Assembly (NCBI GenBank): GCA_963783085.1
Contig: CAWAMJ010000010.1
Span: 186,001 to 250,000, forward strand
From: CAVYUC01 sp963783085
GTDB lineage: Bacteria; Bacteroidota; Bacteroidia; Bacteroidales; Prolixibacteraceae
Length of the DNA stretch: 64,000 nt
Direction of reading: 5' to 3'
How positions within the stretch are numbered: the first letter of the stretch is position 1; each line of letters begins with the position of its first letter. The position numbers and the translations under genes are program-made. The notes beneath the pieces are model-generated. The model searched no databases, was not told the origin of the DNA, and worked only from the letters and a program-made list of their open reading frames with translations. This document shows positions 15,530 to 24,649 of the stretch, in pieces.

Positions 15530-16369
15530 TCAGGAAACAATCCCTGGCAACTGATATACCTTGTTTTTTACAAACTCCGCCCATTCTGCATGTGTTTTCG
15601 ATTGGTCGAATGCAGTATAGGGAATAGGTTTGCCAAAGTAAATATGAACTTCTGATTTCCGGTGTCTCATGGTCTCGTCGGGCAGAAAAAACATCTCGAG
15701 GTTCCATTTTATTTTAAGAAACTTTCTGATTTTTGCCAGCCGGTAAAAGCGGTTGGAATTTCGCCCTGCAACAAAAACCGGCACAACATCCCGTTTATGA
15801 CGAATCGCTTTCGATATAAAGTGTTTCTTCCATTCCAAATCAATAATTTTCCCTTTAATTTTCCGGGAAGCGAGCCCGGACGGGAAAATCATTATCTGAA
15901 TATCCGAATCGTACGCTTCTTTTAAAATTGTTGCCACTTCACGTGGGTGCCCGCCGTGTTTGTTTACAGGAACAAACATAGGACTGAGTTGCGGAATATT
16001 CATCAATATGTCGTTGGAGAGGAATTTCAGCTTTCCAAGTTTTGCATCTACTGTTTTCATCAGCAGCATGCCGTCGAAACCGCCCAGCGGATGGTTGCTG
16101 GCAAAAATAAACCGGCCGGAATCCGGAACATTGCCGAGCCCGTGAATACGTTCTTTGACTTCAAATTCGGCAATCACACGATCAACAAATTCAATCCCCC
16201 GGAGATTGCCGTACCTTTTTAAAAGATCGTTAATAAAATCAATGTGCAATATCCGGTTGATGTAGCTGTAAACAAAACCCGGCATCATTCTGGCAAGGCC
16301 GGGATTCTTGGAGGCGAACACTTCCCTGATGTTAATCGGTTTAATTGCTACTGTGTTATTTTCTTCCAC
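15530..16369 (-). CDS. PlsC-type O-acyltransferase, OlsA/GlsA-like
   Basis: A 279-residue acyltransferase. The catalytic region is NHPLGGFDG (H93, D99), the OlsA/GlsA-style variant of the H-x4-D motif with one extra residue. IMIFPSGLASRK replaces the usual FPEGTRS. It probably adds the second, ester-linked acyl chain to the N-acyl amino acid made by the downstream neighbour, giving a membrane aminolipid. It is the first gene of a leftward pair 69 bases apart, divergent from mraZ. Confidence 0.8.
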   Translation of the reverse strand: MEENNTVAIKPINIREVFASKNPGLARMMPGFVYSYINRILHIDFINDLLKRYGNLRGIEFVDRVIAEFEVKERIHGLGNVPDSGRFIFASNHPLGGFDGMLLMKTVDAKLGKLKFLSNDILMNIPQLSPMFVPVNKHGGHPREVATILKEAYDSDIQIMIFPSGLASRKIKGKIIDLEWKKHFISKAIRHKRDVVPVFVAGRNSNRFYRLAKIRKFLKIKWNLEMFFLPDETMRHRKSEVHIYFGKPIPYTAFDQSKTHAEWAEFVKNKVYQLPGIVS

Positions 16370-16749
16370 CTTTGAATTTTTTCGCCAAATAAATAAAAAA
16401 AGGATATAATAAAAAACGTTTGAAATGAATGTTCGTTCAGCACTTTGAATTTTTTCAGCGTTTATACCGCCAAAATAGTGTTCCGGACATTTCGAAGAAG
16501 AAGTTGCCGCTGCGATTAGAGTTATTAACGGCTGTTAATATCCGCATTTTTTTTAATTAAGCATCTACAAACCAAGCTTGTAAGGTATTTTCATCTGTAA
16601 TATTTTGATTTTTTCAACAGGAATTCAACAAGTTTTCAACAATTCCGGTTAATTAGCTGGTGGCAGAAAGGTAAATATAATTGGAATGCCGGGTCAAGTT
16701 GTGGAATAATTTTTTAATTTTACATGAATAAAATGGAGTACCCTTTCTT
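16370..16749. other. Divergent intergenic region before the dcw cluster
   Basis: About 380 bases, AT-rich, presumably holding promoters for the leftward acyltransferase pair and the rightward dcw cluster. Three similar 9-mers ending in TTCAACA sit at 16611-16619, 16622-16630 and 16633-16641 with 11-base spacing, about 110-140 bases upstream of mraZ. No protein or RNA gene recognised. Confidence 0.6.
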
Positions 16750-17211
16750 ATGGTTGAATTTACCGGAACATATAACGCAACAATCGACGATAAAGGCCGT
16801 GTGGTATTGCCTGCGGCTCTGAAAAAGGAGATGGGCGATTTGGCCGGGGAACCGCTGGTGATAGAACGCAATCTCTATAAAGAATGCCTTGATGTATATC
16901 CCGGGAAATTTTGGAACGACAGGGTTGCGGCATTTAAAAACACGCTCGACCCCTTTGATGAAGATGACGATGCTTTTTTGCAGTTCTTTTATGAAAATTT
17001 TTTAAAGGTGGGAATGGCCGCAAACGGCCGCATCAATATTCCCGACGATTACCTTCATTATGGTCATCTTAAAAAAAACGTTCGCATCATTGGTATGGGG
17101 CGTTCCATAAGAATTTGGGACAATGAGATTTATCAAAAGATGAAAATGGATAAATCGACTTTTATCGAGAGGTTTAAAGAAAAGAGGCAAAAGAGAACGG
17201 AGGAAAAATGA
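16750..17211 (+). CDS. mraZ: Transcriptional regulator MraZ
   Basis: First gene of the dcw cluster; a DNA-binding protein that in other bacteria regulates this same cluster. The 153-residue product has two AbrB-like swapped-hairpin repeats: GTYNATIDDKGRVVLPAALKK at about 5-25 and MAANGRINIPDDYLHYG at about 92-108. The first carries the DxKGRxxxP motif, the second a weaker version. Overlap with rsmH (ATGA) indicates coupling. Autoregulation through sites upstream of its start is likely from family knowledge. Confidence 0.95.
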   Translation: MVEFTGTYNATIDDKGRVVLPAALKKEMGDLAGEPLVIERNLYKECLDVYPGKFWNDRVAAFKNTLDPFDEDDDAFLQFFYENFLKVGMAANGRINIPDDYLHYGHLKKNVRIIGMGRSIRIWDNEIYQKMKMDKSTFIERFKEKRQKRTEEK

Positions 17212-18110
17212 CACCTGAATATCACATACCGGTTTTGCCCGATGAAAGTATTGCCGGTCTCAACCTGCAGCCCGGCAGCATTGTTGTGGACGCTACATTT
17301 GGTGGTGGCGGACATTCGAGCCTCATACTCAGGAGCCTCAAAAATGGAAAGTTGTTTGCTTTCGACCAGGATAAAGATGCAGTTGAAAACATTATGGAGG
17401 ACAGCAGGCTTTATTTTATCAGGCATAATTTCAGGTACCTCAAAAATTTTCTCCGGTATTATAACGTTAATCAGGTGGATGCCATTTTTGCCGACCTTGG
17501 GGTTTCTTCACATGATTTCGATGTACCGGAACGTGGATTTACTTTCAGGTTCGATGGGAAACTTGATATGCGGATGAATCAAAACGCTAGAACAGATGCA
17601 GCAAATATCATTAATAACTACAGTCCGGAGAGGCTGATTGAAATCTTCAGGTTGTACGGCGAAATTAAAAATGCGTCGCAGCTTGTTTCAAAAATTGAAG
17701 AAGCGAGGCAGGTGAAACCTGTTCAAACGACGGTGGAACTCAGGGATATCGCTTCAAAATGTGCTCCGGCAGTTATCCGGAATAAATATCTGGCCCAGGT
17801 TTTCCAGGCGCTGCGGATTGAAGTGAACGATGAATTGGAAGCACTGAAAGAATTTTTTCTTTCATCGCTCGATATACTGAAAACTGGCGGAAGACTGGCA
17901 GTAATTACGTATCACAGCCTTGAAGACAGGTTGTGCAAGAACTTCATGAAATCGGGTAACTTCGAAGGAAACGTGAAAACGGATTTCTATGGAAACCGTA
18001 TTTCGCCGTTTAAATTGATTAACCGGAAGGTGGTGGTTCCTTCGGCTGAAGAAATAAAAAACAACACACGTGCCAGGAGCGCAAAGTTACGGATTGCAGA
18101 AAAAATTTAA
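17208..18110 (+). CDS. rsmH: 16S rRNA (cytosine1402-N4)-methyltransferase RsmH
   Basis: Methylates cytosine 1402 of 16S rRNA using SAM. The 300-residue protein shows the SAM-binding DATFGGGGHSSLIL at about residues 28-41, DLGVSSHDFDVPERGFTFR at about 97-115 and ITYHSLEDRLCKNF at about 247-260, all family signatures. It overlaps mraZ at its start, and ftsL starts immediately after its stop. Confidence 0.96.
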   Translation: MTPEYHIPVLPDESIAGLNLQPGSIVVDATFGGGGHSSLILRSLKNGKLFAFDQDKDAVENIMEDSRLYFIRHNFRYLKNFLRYYNVNQVDAIFADLGVSSHDFDVPERGFTFRFDGKLDMRMNQNARTDAANIINNYSPERLIEIFRLYGEIKNASQLVSKIEEARQVKPVQTTVELRDIASKCAPAVIRNKYLAQVFQALRIEVNDELEALKEFFLSSLDILKTGGRLAVITYHSLEDRLCKNFMKSGNFEGNVKTDFYGNRISPFKLINRKVVVPSAEEIKNNTRARSAKLRIAEKI

Positions 18111-18111
18111 C

Positions 18112-18456
18112 ATGGCAGAAAAAGTAAAATCAGGTAAAAAGCCCGGTGTGAAATCCTTCCTTGGCGGGACCATTTTAACCGAAGCACCGGTTTTGAGACA
18201 GTTGAGGTTTCTGTTTTTTCTTGCCTTTTTGGCACTGGTTCAAATAAGCAACCGAAATTGGTCGGAACGAACCATCAGGCAAATCGGAGTTGTGCAGGAT
18301 TCACTGGCTGAAATGCGCTCCGAATCCATTGTACTTTCAGCTAAATTGATGGATGCCAGCCGGCCTTCGGAAGTGTTGAAAAAAGTAGAGAGTGCGGGAA
18401 TCGGGCTTGAGCAACCACTTCGGCCCCCGCAAAAAATAGTGGTAAAAAAAGAATAA
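18112..18456 (+). CDS. ftsL: FtsL-like division protein
   Basis: A 114-residue single-pass membrane protein: basic cytoplasmic N-terminus, one membrane helix (about residues 36-52, LRFLFFLAFLALVQI), then a likely coiled coil (IRQIGVVQDSLAEMRSES). The size, topology and position between rsmH and ftsI identify it as the FtsL equivalent, although FtsL sequences are poorly conserved. The ATG at 18112 is chosen because the frame upstream lies inside rsmH. It should assemble with FtsQ and FtsB at the septum; no ftsB is seen in the window. Confidence 0.75.
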   Translation: MAEKVKSGKKPGVKSFLGGTILTEAPVLRQLRFLFFLAFLALVQISNRNWSERTIRQIGVVQDSLAEMRSESIVLSAKLMDASRPSEVLKKVESAGIGLEQPLRPPQKIVVKKE

Positions 18457-18462
18457 ATAACT

Positions 18463-20583
18463 GTGGAAATCCGGAAGTCAATAGTATCGCGTATTGCACT
18501 GATTTATTTTATCCTGCTGCTTTTTGGATTAGCGGTAATTTACAAGATCGTTTCCATTCAGCAAATTAAAAATGAACGTTGGGAAAGTATTGCCGAAAAC
18601 CTGAAGAAAAATACGGTGATTGTAGAGCCTAACCGGGGTAATATTTGTGCCGACGACGGCAGCGTTTTGGCCACATCGGTCCCGGGATATTTTGTAAGAA
18701 TAGATTTGGCAGCCAAAGGTGTACAACAGGTATTCAATCACGATTGCGATACGCTTGCATATTGTCTTTCTGCGTTTTTTAAAAATGAATCAAAACAGGA
18801 ATATCTGCGACGGTTGAAAGCAGCTTACCAAAGCAAAAACCGAGGTTTTATGCTTACACCGCGGAAAATCGATTACCTCGAACTCCAGCAAATAAAAAAA
18901 TTCCCCATTCTCAAGCGGGGGAGGTTTGGCGGCGGAATGATTATCGAACAGGAAAATAAAAGGTTGAATCCGTTAGGAAGTCTCGCGTTGAGAACCATTG
19001 GCGGATTAAATAAAGGAGCATACGGCGGCGTGCACGGAAACATCGGTTACACGGGATTGGAAGGAGCGTACGAACAGTATCTGAAGGGAAAAAACGGAAT
19101 CAGTTTTAAGGAAAATCTTTCCGGCAGATGGGTGGTCCGGCCTGAAATAGAGCCGCAGGACGGAATGGATGTTATCACCACCATCAATGTAAAATTCCAG
19201 GATATTGCCGAAAACGCCCTGTATGAACAACTTCAAAATACCGGTGCTGACTGGGCCACCGCAATTTTAATGGAAGTTTCGACCGGCGAAATAAAAGCAA
19301 TCGCAAATTTGGGACGGGATAATAATGATTATACCGAGAATTATAACTATGCACTGGGACATGCCGGCTGCTATGAACCGGGTTCTACTTTTAAACTCGT
19401 TTCCTTAATGGCGGCGATGGAAGACGGGCTTATTGATACCAGCGATGTTTTTGACACAGGAAACGGCGCCTGGAAATACCGCGACCGCACCATTTACGAC
19501 AGCGATTATCATCATGGCGGTCATGGTAAATTAACCGTAAAACAGATTTTCGAACTATCGTCGAATGTTGGAGTGGCCAAAGTTATCACTTCCTGTTATG
19601 AAAAGAATCCCCAAAAATACGTCGATCGGGTATATAGTTTTGGGGTGAACAAACCACTCGGGCTGGAGATAGCAGGCGAAGCCGAACCGTTTTTTAAATA
19701 TCCCGGAGAAAACGACTGGTGGGGAACTTCCCTGGCATGGATGTCGTATGGCTATGAATCAAAAATGACTCCGCTTCAAATTCTTACCTTTTACAATGCA
19801 GTAGCCAATAATGGTAAGATGGTAAAACCCAGGCTTGTAAAGGAAATCAGAGATAATGGAATACTGGTTAAGCAGTTTCGGCCCGAAGTTCTGAATCCAA
19901 TGATTGTATCTGAGGAAACACTCGGGAAAGCCCGTAAAATGCTCGAGGGGGTCTGCGAAAACGGAACGGGAAAATCATTACAAAATGAATTTTTTAAAAT
20001 CGCAGGTAAAACCGGAACGGCACAGGTGGCTACCGGACAAAGCGGATATCAGAAAGGTATGTACCTGGCATCATTTGCCGGATATTTTCCTGCAGATGAA
20101 CCAAAATATTCAATGATCGTCACTTTTAACAATCCACGCAGCGGCGTTTATTATGGTGGCTCTGTGGCTGGCCCTGTTTTCAAGGAAATCGCTGAAAAAG
20201 TATATGCCGCACGAATTATGTTTGAAGATTTAAAAGCGACGGAAAAAGAGGAGAATTCAACACTTCCTGAAATTAAAAAAGGGAATACAAAAGACATATT
20301 AAAACTCGCAGAAGAATTACAGATAAAAAACATTGATGGCAAAGCAGGTACACCGCTGGCCAATGTTACGCAAAAAAATAACAGCGTTGTATTAACCGAC
20401 AATCCTTTAAATCCGGATCTTGTGCCGGATGTACGCGGAATGGGTGCCACCGATGCTGTTTTTATTTTGGAAAATGCCGGACTTCAGGTAAAGGTAAAAG
20501 GGATCGGCAAAGTAAAAAATCAGTCACTGAACCCCGGAACCAAATATAAGTCCGGGCAATTTGTTTACCTCACACTCGGATGA
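18463..20583 (+). CDS. ftsI: Septal peptidoglycan transpeptidase FtsI (PBP3) with PASTA domain
   Basis: Class B penicillin-binding protein that cross-links septal peptidoglycan. Starts with GTG. An N-terminal membrane anchor (about 10-30) is followed by the dimerisation domain and the transpeptidase: serine motif STFK (near 304), SSN motif (SSNVGVAK near 367) and KTG motif (AGKTGTAQV near 516). The C-terminus (PDVRGMGATDAVFILENAGL onward) is a PASTA domain. At 706 residues it is longer than proteobacterial FtsI because of the PASTA tail, as in Bacteroidota and Firmicutes SpoVD types. The stop overlaps the murE start. Confidence 0.93.
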   Translation: MEIRKSIVSRIALIYFILLLFGLAVIYKIVSIQQIKNERWESIAENLKKNTVIVEPNRGNICADDGSVLATSVPGYFVRIDLAAKGVQQVFNHDCDTLAYCLSAFFKNESKQEYLRRLKAAYQSKNRGFMLTPRKIDYLELQQIKKFPILKRGRFGGGMIIEQENKRLNPLGSLALRTIGGLNKGAYGGVHGNIGYTGLEGAYEQYLKGKNGISFKENLSGRWVVRPEIEPQDGMDVITTINVKFQDIAENALYEQLQNTGADWATAILMEVSTGEIKAIANLGRDNNDYTENYNYALGHAGCYEPGSTFKLVSLMAAMEDGLIDTSDVFDTGNGAWKYRDRTIYDSDYHHGGHGKLTVKQIFELSSNVGVAKVITSCYEKNPQKYVDRVYSFGVNKPLGLEIAGEAEPFFKYPGENDWWGTSLAWMSYGYESKMTPLQILTFYNAVANNGKMVKPRLVKEIRDNGILVKQFRPEVLNPMIVSEETLGKARKMLEGVCENGTGKSLQNEFFKIAGKTGTAQVATGQSGYQKGMYLASFAGYFPADEPKYSMIVTFNNPRSGVYYGGSVAGPVFKEIAEKVYAARIMFEDLKATEKEENSTLPEIKKGNTKDILKLAEELQIKNIDGKAGTPLANVTQKNNSVVLTDNPLNPDLVPDVRGMGATDAVFILENAGLQVKVKGIGKVKNQSLNPGTKYKSGQFVYLTLG

Positions 20584-22043
20584 TGATGAAGCTGGAAGAA
20601 CTAATAAAAAATATCAGGTATATTGATGCCAAAGGATTTTTCGACAAGGAAATTTCCGGTGTCGAATTCGATTCCCGAAAGGTGAAACCGGGAACTGCAT
20701 TTGTGGCGCAGCGCGGCGTGCATACCGATGGTCATCAGTTTATCGAAAAAGCTGAAGGACAGGGCGCCAGGGTCATTTTCTGCGAAGAATTTCCGGTGGT
20801 AATTTCCGACCATGTTACCTATATAAAAGTGGAAAATGCCAGCCGCTTACTTGGTGAAATCGCTTCGGCATTTTATGGTTTCCCTTCCCGGAAAATGAAG
20901 GTGGTTGGCGTTACCGGAACAAACGGGAAAACCAGCATTGCAACGTTGTTGTATGGGTTATTTATGCACCTGGGATATAAAACCGGATTAATTTCAACAA
21001 TCGCTTACCGGATAAACGATAAAGAGGAAATCGCGTCCCATACCACGCCCGATGCAATAAAAATTCAACAGTTGATGGCGGCAATGGCGGAAGAGGGCTG
21101 CGAATATTGTTTTATGGAAGCAAGTTCCCATGCCATCCATCAGCATCGCATTGCAGGAATCAATTTTGCCGGTGGTATTTTTACCAATATTACTCACGAT
21201 CATCTCGATTATCACCGGACATTTGACGAATATCTGAAAGCCAAAAAAATGTTCTTCGATGAATTGCCTGCCGGTTCGTTTGCGGTTACAAACATTGATG
21301 ATAAAAACGGCCGTATAATGTTGCAGAATACAAAGGCGCGGAAAATTACCTATTCAACACGTGCAATGGCTGATTACAACTGCAAGGTGCTGGAGAAGCA
21401 TTTCGACGGGATGTTGTTAAGTGTGGCCGGCCAGGAAGTCTGGACGCATTTTGTTGGTAAATTCAACGCATCCAACCTGTTGGCTGTTTTTGTGACGGCT
21501 GTTACTTTAGGCCAAAACCAGGAAGAAGTGCTTACGGGAATCAGCAGGCTGGAGCCCGTAAAGGGCCGGTTCGAAACCATTCGCAGCCTCGACGGGAAAC
21601 TTGCCATTGTAGATTATGCGCATACGCCGGATGCTTTGAAAAATGTTTTAAATGCCATTTCGGAAATCAGGAAAGGCGACGAGCAGGTAATTACTGTTGT
21701 GGGGGCTGGTGGCGATCGTGATAAAACCAAGCGGCCGGAGATGGCGAAAGAAGCGCTGCTGGGTAGCAACAGGGTAATTCTCACGTCCGACAATCCACGA
21801 ACCGAAAATCCGGCACAAATTATTAAAGATATGGAAGCTGGCATCGAACCACGCTTCAAACAAAAGGCGGTGTCTATCGAAAATCGCCGCGAAGCAATAA
21901 AAACGGCTACTTTGCTGGCACAGCCCGGCGATATTATTCTGGTGGCCGGGAAAGGCCATGAAAATTACCAGGAAATTAATGGTGTAAAACACCATTTCGA
22001 TGATGTGGAAGAGTTAAAAATAAATTTTGGAATTATCCGGTAA
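20580..22043 (+). CDS. murE: UDP-MurNAc-tripeptide synthetase MurE
   Basis: Adds the third amino acid of the peptidoglycan stem. The 487-residue Mur ligase has the ATP-binding GVTGTNGKTSIATLL at about residues 109-123 and GAGGDRDKTKRPEMA at about 377-391. The selectivity motif DNPRTENP (about 404) is the arginine-bearing version that recognises meso-diaminopimelate, so the organism should make DAP-type peptidoglycan. The start overlaps the ftsI stop; alternative ATGs lie three and six bases on. Confidence 0.95.
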   Translation: MMMKLEELIKNIRYIDAKGFFDKEISGVEFDSRKVKPGTAFVAQRGVHTDGHQFIEKAEGQGARVIFCEEFPVVISDHVTYIKVENASRLLGEIASAFYGFPSRKMKVVGVTGTNGKTSIATLLYGLFMHLGYKTGLISTIAYRINDKEEIASHTTPDAIKIQQLMAAMAEEGCEYCFMEASSHAIHQHRIAGINFAGGIFTNITHDHLDYHRTFDEYLKAKKMFFDELPAGSFAVTNIDDKNGRIMLQNTKARKITYSTRAMADYNCKVLEKHFDGMLLSVAGQEVWTHFVGKFNASNLLAVFVTAVTLGQNQEEVLTGISRLEPVKGRFETIRSLDGKLAIVDYAHTPDALKNVLNAISEIRKGDEQVITVVGAGGDRDKTKRPEMAKEALLGSNRVILTSDNPRTENPAQIIKDMEAGIEPRFKQKAVSIENRREAIKTATLLAQPGDIILVAGKGHENYQEINGVKHHFDDVEELKINFGIIR

Positions 22044-22055
22044 AGTGCGAGGATT

Positions 22056-23306
22056 ATGATTTATTACCTGTACGATTTAATGTCTCACTATGATATTCCC
22101 GGAATCGGAATGTTGCCGTACATTTCGTTTCGCTCGGGCGCTGCAATTATTCTGTCGTTGTTTTTAACAACAGCTTTTGGTAAACGGATGATCCGTTATC
22201 TGCAGCAAAAACAAATCGGTGAAAGTATTCGCGATCTCGGTCTCGAAGGTCAGCTCCAGAAAAAAGGCACCCCCACCATGGGTGGTTTAATCATTCTCTC
22301 CGCAATATTAATTCCCACGATTCTTTTTGCCCGGCTCGATAATATTTATATTCTGCTGATGCTCATCACAACAGCTTTTTTAGGTTTGATTGGCTTCATC
22401 GACGATTATATTAAAGTATTTCTGAAAAATAAAGAAGGCCTGGCCGGGAAGTTTAAAATTCTGGGACAAGTGAGCCTTGGTCTTTTCGTAGCGGCTACGC
22501 TATTCATCAGCGACGATGTGATGGTGCGGCAGCATGTAAAAAGTGCCAGTGGCGCCGATCTGCAGGAAATTGTGGTAAATCCCGAAACCGGAAAGCAGGA
22601 AACAAAATTTGTTACCCGCGATATAAAATCCACAAAAACAACTCTTCCGTTTTTTAAGAAAAATGAATTCGATTACGAATGGCTGGTGGCTTTCACCGGC
22701 GATGCAGCTTCATGGCTGAAATGGGTGATTTATGCCATCGCTATTATTTTAATTATTACAGCCGTTTCCAACGCTGCCAATTTAACCGACGGGCTGGATG
22801 GGCTGGCGGCAGGAACTTCCGCTATCAGTGGGGCAACTTTGGGTGTGCTCGCGTATGTTAGCGGTAACATCATTTATTCCGAGTACCTCAATATTATGTA
22901 CATACCAAACATCGGCGAGCTCACGGTTTTTGTGGCAGCTTTTATTGGCTCTACCGTCGGATTTTTATGGTACAATTCATACCCGGCACAGGTGTTTATG
23001 GGCGATACCGGTAGCCTGGCGCTGGGTGGAATTCTGGCTGTTTTTTCAGTGCTTATCCGAAAAGAAATCCTGATACCGCTGCTGTGCGGGATTTTTCTTG
23101 TTGAAAACCTCTCCGTGGTTATCCAGGTGTCATGGTTTAAGTATACAAAGAAAAAATATGGCGAAGGAAAAAGGGTCTTTTTGATGAGCCCCATTCACCA
23201 CCATTATCAGAAACGGGGAATCCCGGAAGCAAAAATTGTAACCCGCTTCTGGATTGTGGGAATCATTTTGGCTGTTTTAACCATCGTAACGTTAAAAATC
23301 AGGTAA
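22056..23306 (+). CDS. mraY: Phospho-MurNAc-pentapeptide transferase MraY
   Basis: Makes lipid I from UDP-MurNAc-pentapeptide and undecaprenyl phosphate in the inner membrane. Polytopic, 416 residues. Conserved active-site segments are GTPTMGG (about 71), IDDYIKV (about 114), NAANLTDGLDGLAAG (about 240), GDTGSLALGG (about 312) and SPIHHHYQKRG (about 375). It is about 50 residues longer than E. coli MraY because of a hydrophilic insert (about 175-210), which I associate with Bacteroidota forms. Confidence 0.96.
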   Translation: MIYYLYDLMSHYDIPGIGMLPYISFRSGAAIILSLFLTTAFGKRMIRYLQQKQIGESIRDLGLEGQLQKKGTPTMGGLIILSAILIPTILFARLDNIYILLMLITTAFLGLIGFIDDYIKVFLKNKEGLAGKFKILGQVSLGLFVAATLFISDDVMVRQHVKSASGADLQEIVVNPETGKQETKFVTRDIKSTKTTLPFFKKNEFDYEWLVAFTGDAASWLKWVIYAIAIILIITAVSNAANLTDGLDGLAAGTSAISGATLGVLAYVSGNIIYSEYLNIMYIPNIGELTVFVAAFIGSTVGFLWYNSYPAQVFMGDTGSLALGGILAVFSVLIRKEILIPLLCGIFLVENLSVVIQVSWFKYTKKKYGEGKRVFLMSPIHHHYQKRGIPEAKIVTRFWIVGIILAVLTIVTLKIR

Positions 23307-23307
23307 T

Positions 23308-24645
23308 TTGAAAAAGAGGTTGGTCATATTGGGTGCAGGCGAGAGTGGCGTTGGCTCGGCAATTCTCGGGAGAAAACAGGGTTTTCAGGTTTTTGTTTCC
23401 GACCTGGGCCTGGTTAAGGAAAAGTACAGGCAGATTCTTTTACAGCATAATTTTGAATTTGAAGAAGGAAAACATTCCGAGGATAAAATCCTGCAGGCAG
23501 AACTGGTGATAAAAAGCCCGGGGATTCCCGATTCTGCTCCGTTGGTTAAGAAGCTTCGTGAAAAGGGCATCCCTGTGATTTCTGAAATCGAATTCGCCGG
23601 AAGGTATAACCAGGCAAAAACAATTTGTATCACCGGCAGCAACGGAAAAACTACAACTACGTTGCTCGCATACCACATTCTGGTAAATTCCGGAATAAAT
23701 GCAGGTTTGGCCGGAAATGTCGGGAAGAGTTTCGCATGGCAGGTGGCCGAAGAAGATCACGATGTATATGTTATTGAGCTCAGTAGTTTTCAACTTGATG
23801 GAATGTATGATTTTAAAGCCGATGTAGCAGTGCTTTTGAACATCACTCCCGATCATCTCGACCGCTACGGTAATAATATGGAAAATTATGTGCATTCCAA
23901 ATTTCGGATAATCCAAAACCAAACCGGAGCCGAATTTTTCATCTATTGTGCTGATGACGAAATTGTTGGAAAAGAAATAAGAAAAAGAGATATAAAGGCT
24001 GCTTTGATTCCGTTCAGCCTGAAAGCACCGGCAAATCCGGGGGCCGGAATCGAGGGAGAACAAATGGTCATTAATTTTAATCAAAATCAATTCAGTATGT
24101 CTATTCTGGATTTAGCGCTGCAGGGAAAACACAATACCTACAATTCAATGGCGGCGGCGATTGCAAGCATGGTTTTCGAAATTCGTAACGACCAGCTGCG
24201 GGAAAGTCTGTCCGATTTTAAAGGCGTCGAACACCGTCTTGAAAAATTCCTGAAAGTTCACGGAATTCAGTTCATAAACGATTCCAAGGCCACTAATGTA
24301 AATTCTACCTGGTATGCATTGGAAAGCATCAACAAACCAATCGTGTGGATTGCAGGTGGAATTGACAAAGGCAACGATTACTCCATGTTGAACAACCTTG
24401 TAAAAGAAAAGGTGAAAGCCATTGTCTGCCTGGGTAAGGACAACCTTAAAATCAGGAACGCTTTCGAGAGATTGGTAGCTAATATTGTGGAAACCAGTAG
24501 CATGGAAGAGGCCGTGAAGGCGTCGTATTACCTGGCGCGAAATGGCGATGCAGTATTGCTTTCGCCTGCATGTGCCAGCTTCGATTTGTTCGAAAATTAT
24601 GAAGACCGCGGCCGGCAATTTAAAAATGAAGTGAGGAATTTATAA
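23308..24645 (+). CDS. murD: UDP-MurNAc-L-alanine:D-glutamate ligase MurD
   Basis: Adds D-glutamate to the peptidoglycan precursor. Starts with TTG one base after the mraY stop. The 445-residue product has an N-terminal UDP-binding fold (LVILGAGESGVGSAILG), ATP-binding ITGSNGKTTTTLLAYH at about 108-123, NITPDHLDRYG (about 178) and a C-terminal SPACASFDLFENYEDRG (about 418). Size and motif order are normal. Confidence 0.95.
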   Translation: MKKRLVILGAGESGVGSAILGRKQGFQVFVSDLGLVKEKYRQILLQHNFEFEEGKHSEDKILQAELVIKSPGIPDSAPLVKKLREKGIPVISEIEFAGRYNQAKTICITGSNGKTTTTLLAYHILVNSGINAGLAGNVGKSFAWQVAEEDHDVYVIELSSFQLDGMYDFKADVAVLLNITPDHLDRYGNNMENYVHSKFRIIQNQTGAEFFIYCADDEIVGKEIRKRDIKAALIPFSLKAPANPGAGIEGEQMVINFNQNQFSMSILDLALQGKHNTYNSMAAAIASMVFEIRNDQLRESLSDFKGVEHRLEKFLKVHGIQFINDSKATNVNSTWYALESINKPIVWIAGGIDKGNDYSMLNNLVKEKVKAIVCLGKDNLKIRNAFERLVANIVETSSMEEAVKASYYLARNGDAVLLSPACASFDLFENYEDRGRQFKNEVRNL

Positions 24646-24649
24646 GGTT

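Noticed and set aside
16611..16641. DnaA boxes or replication origin
   Set aside because: The 9-mers differ from TTATCCACA at two or more positions, and no dnaA, AT-rich unwinding region or other origin genes are nearby.
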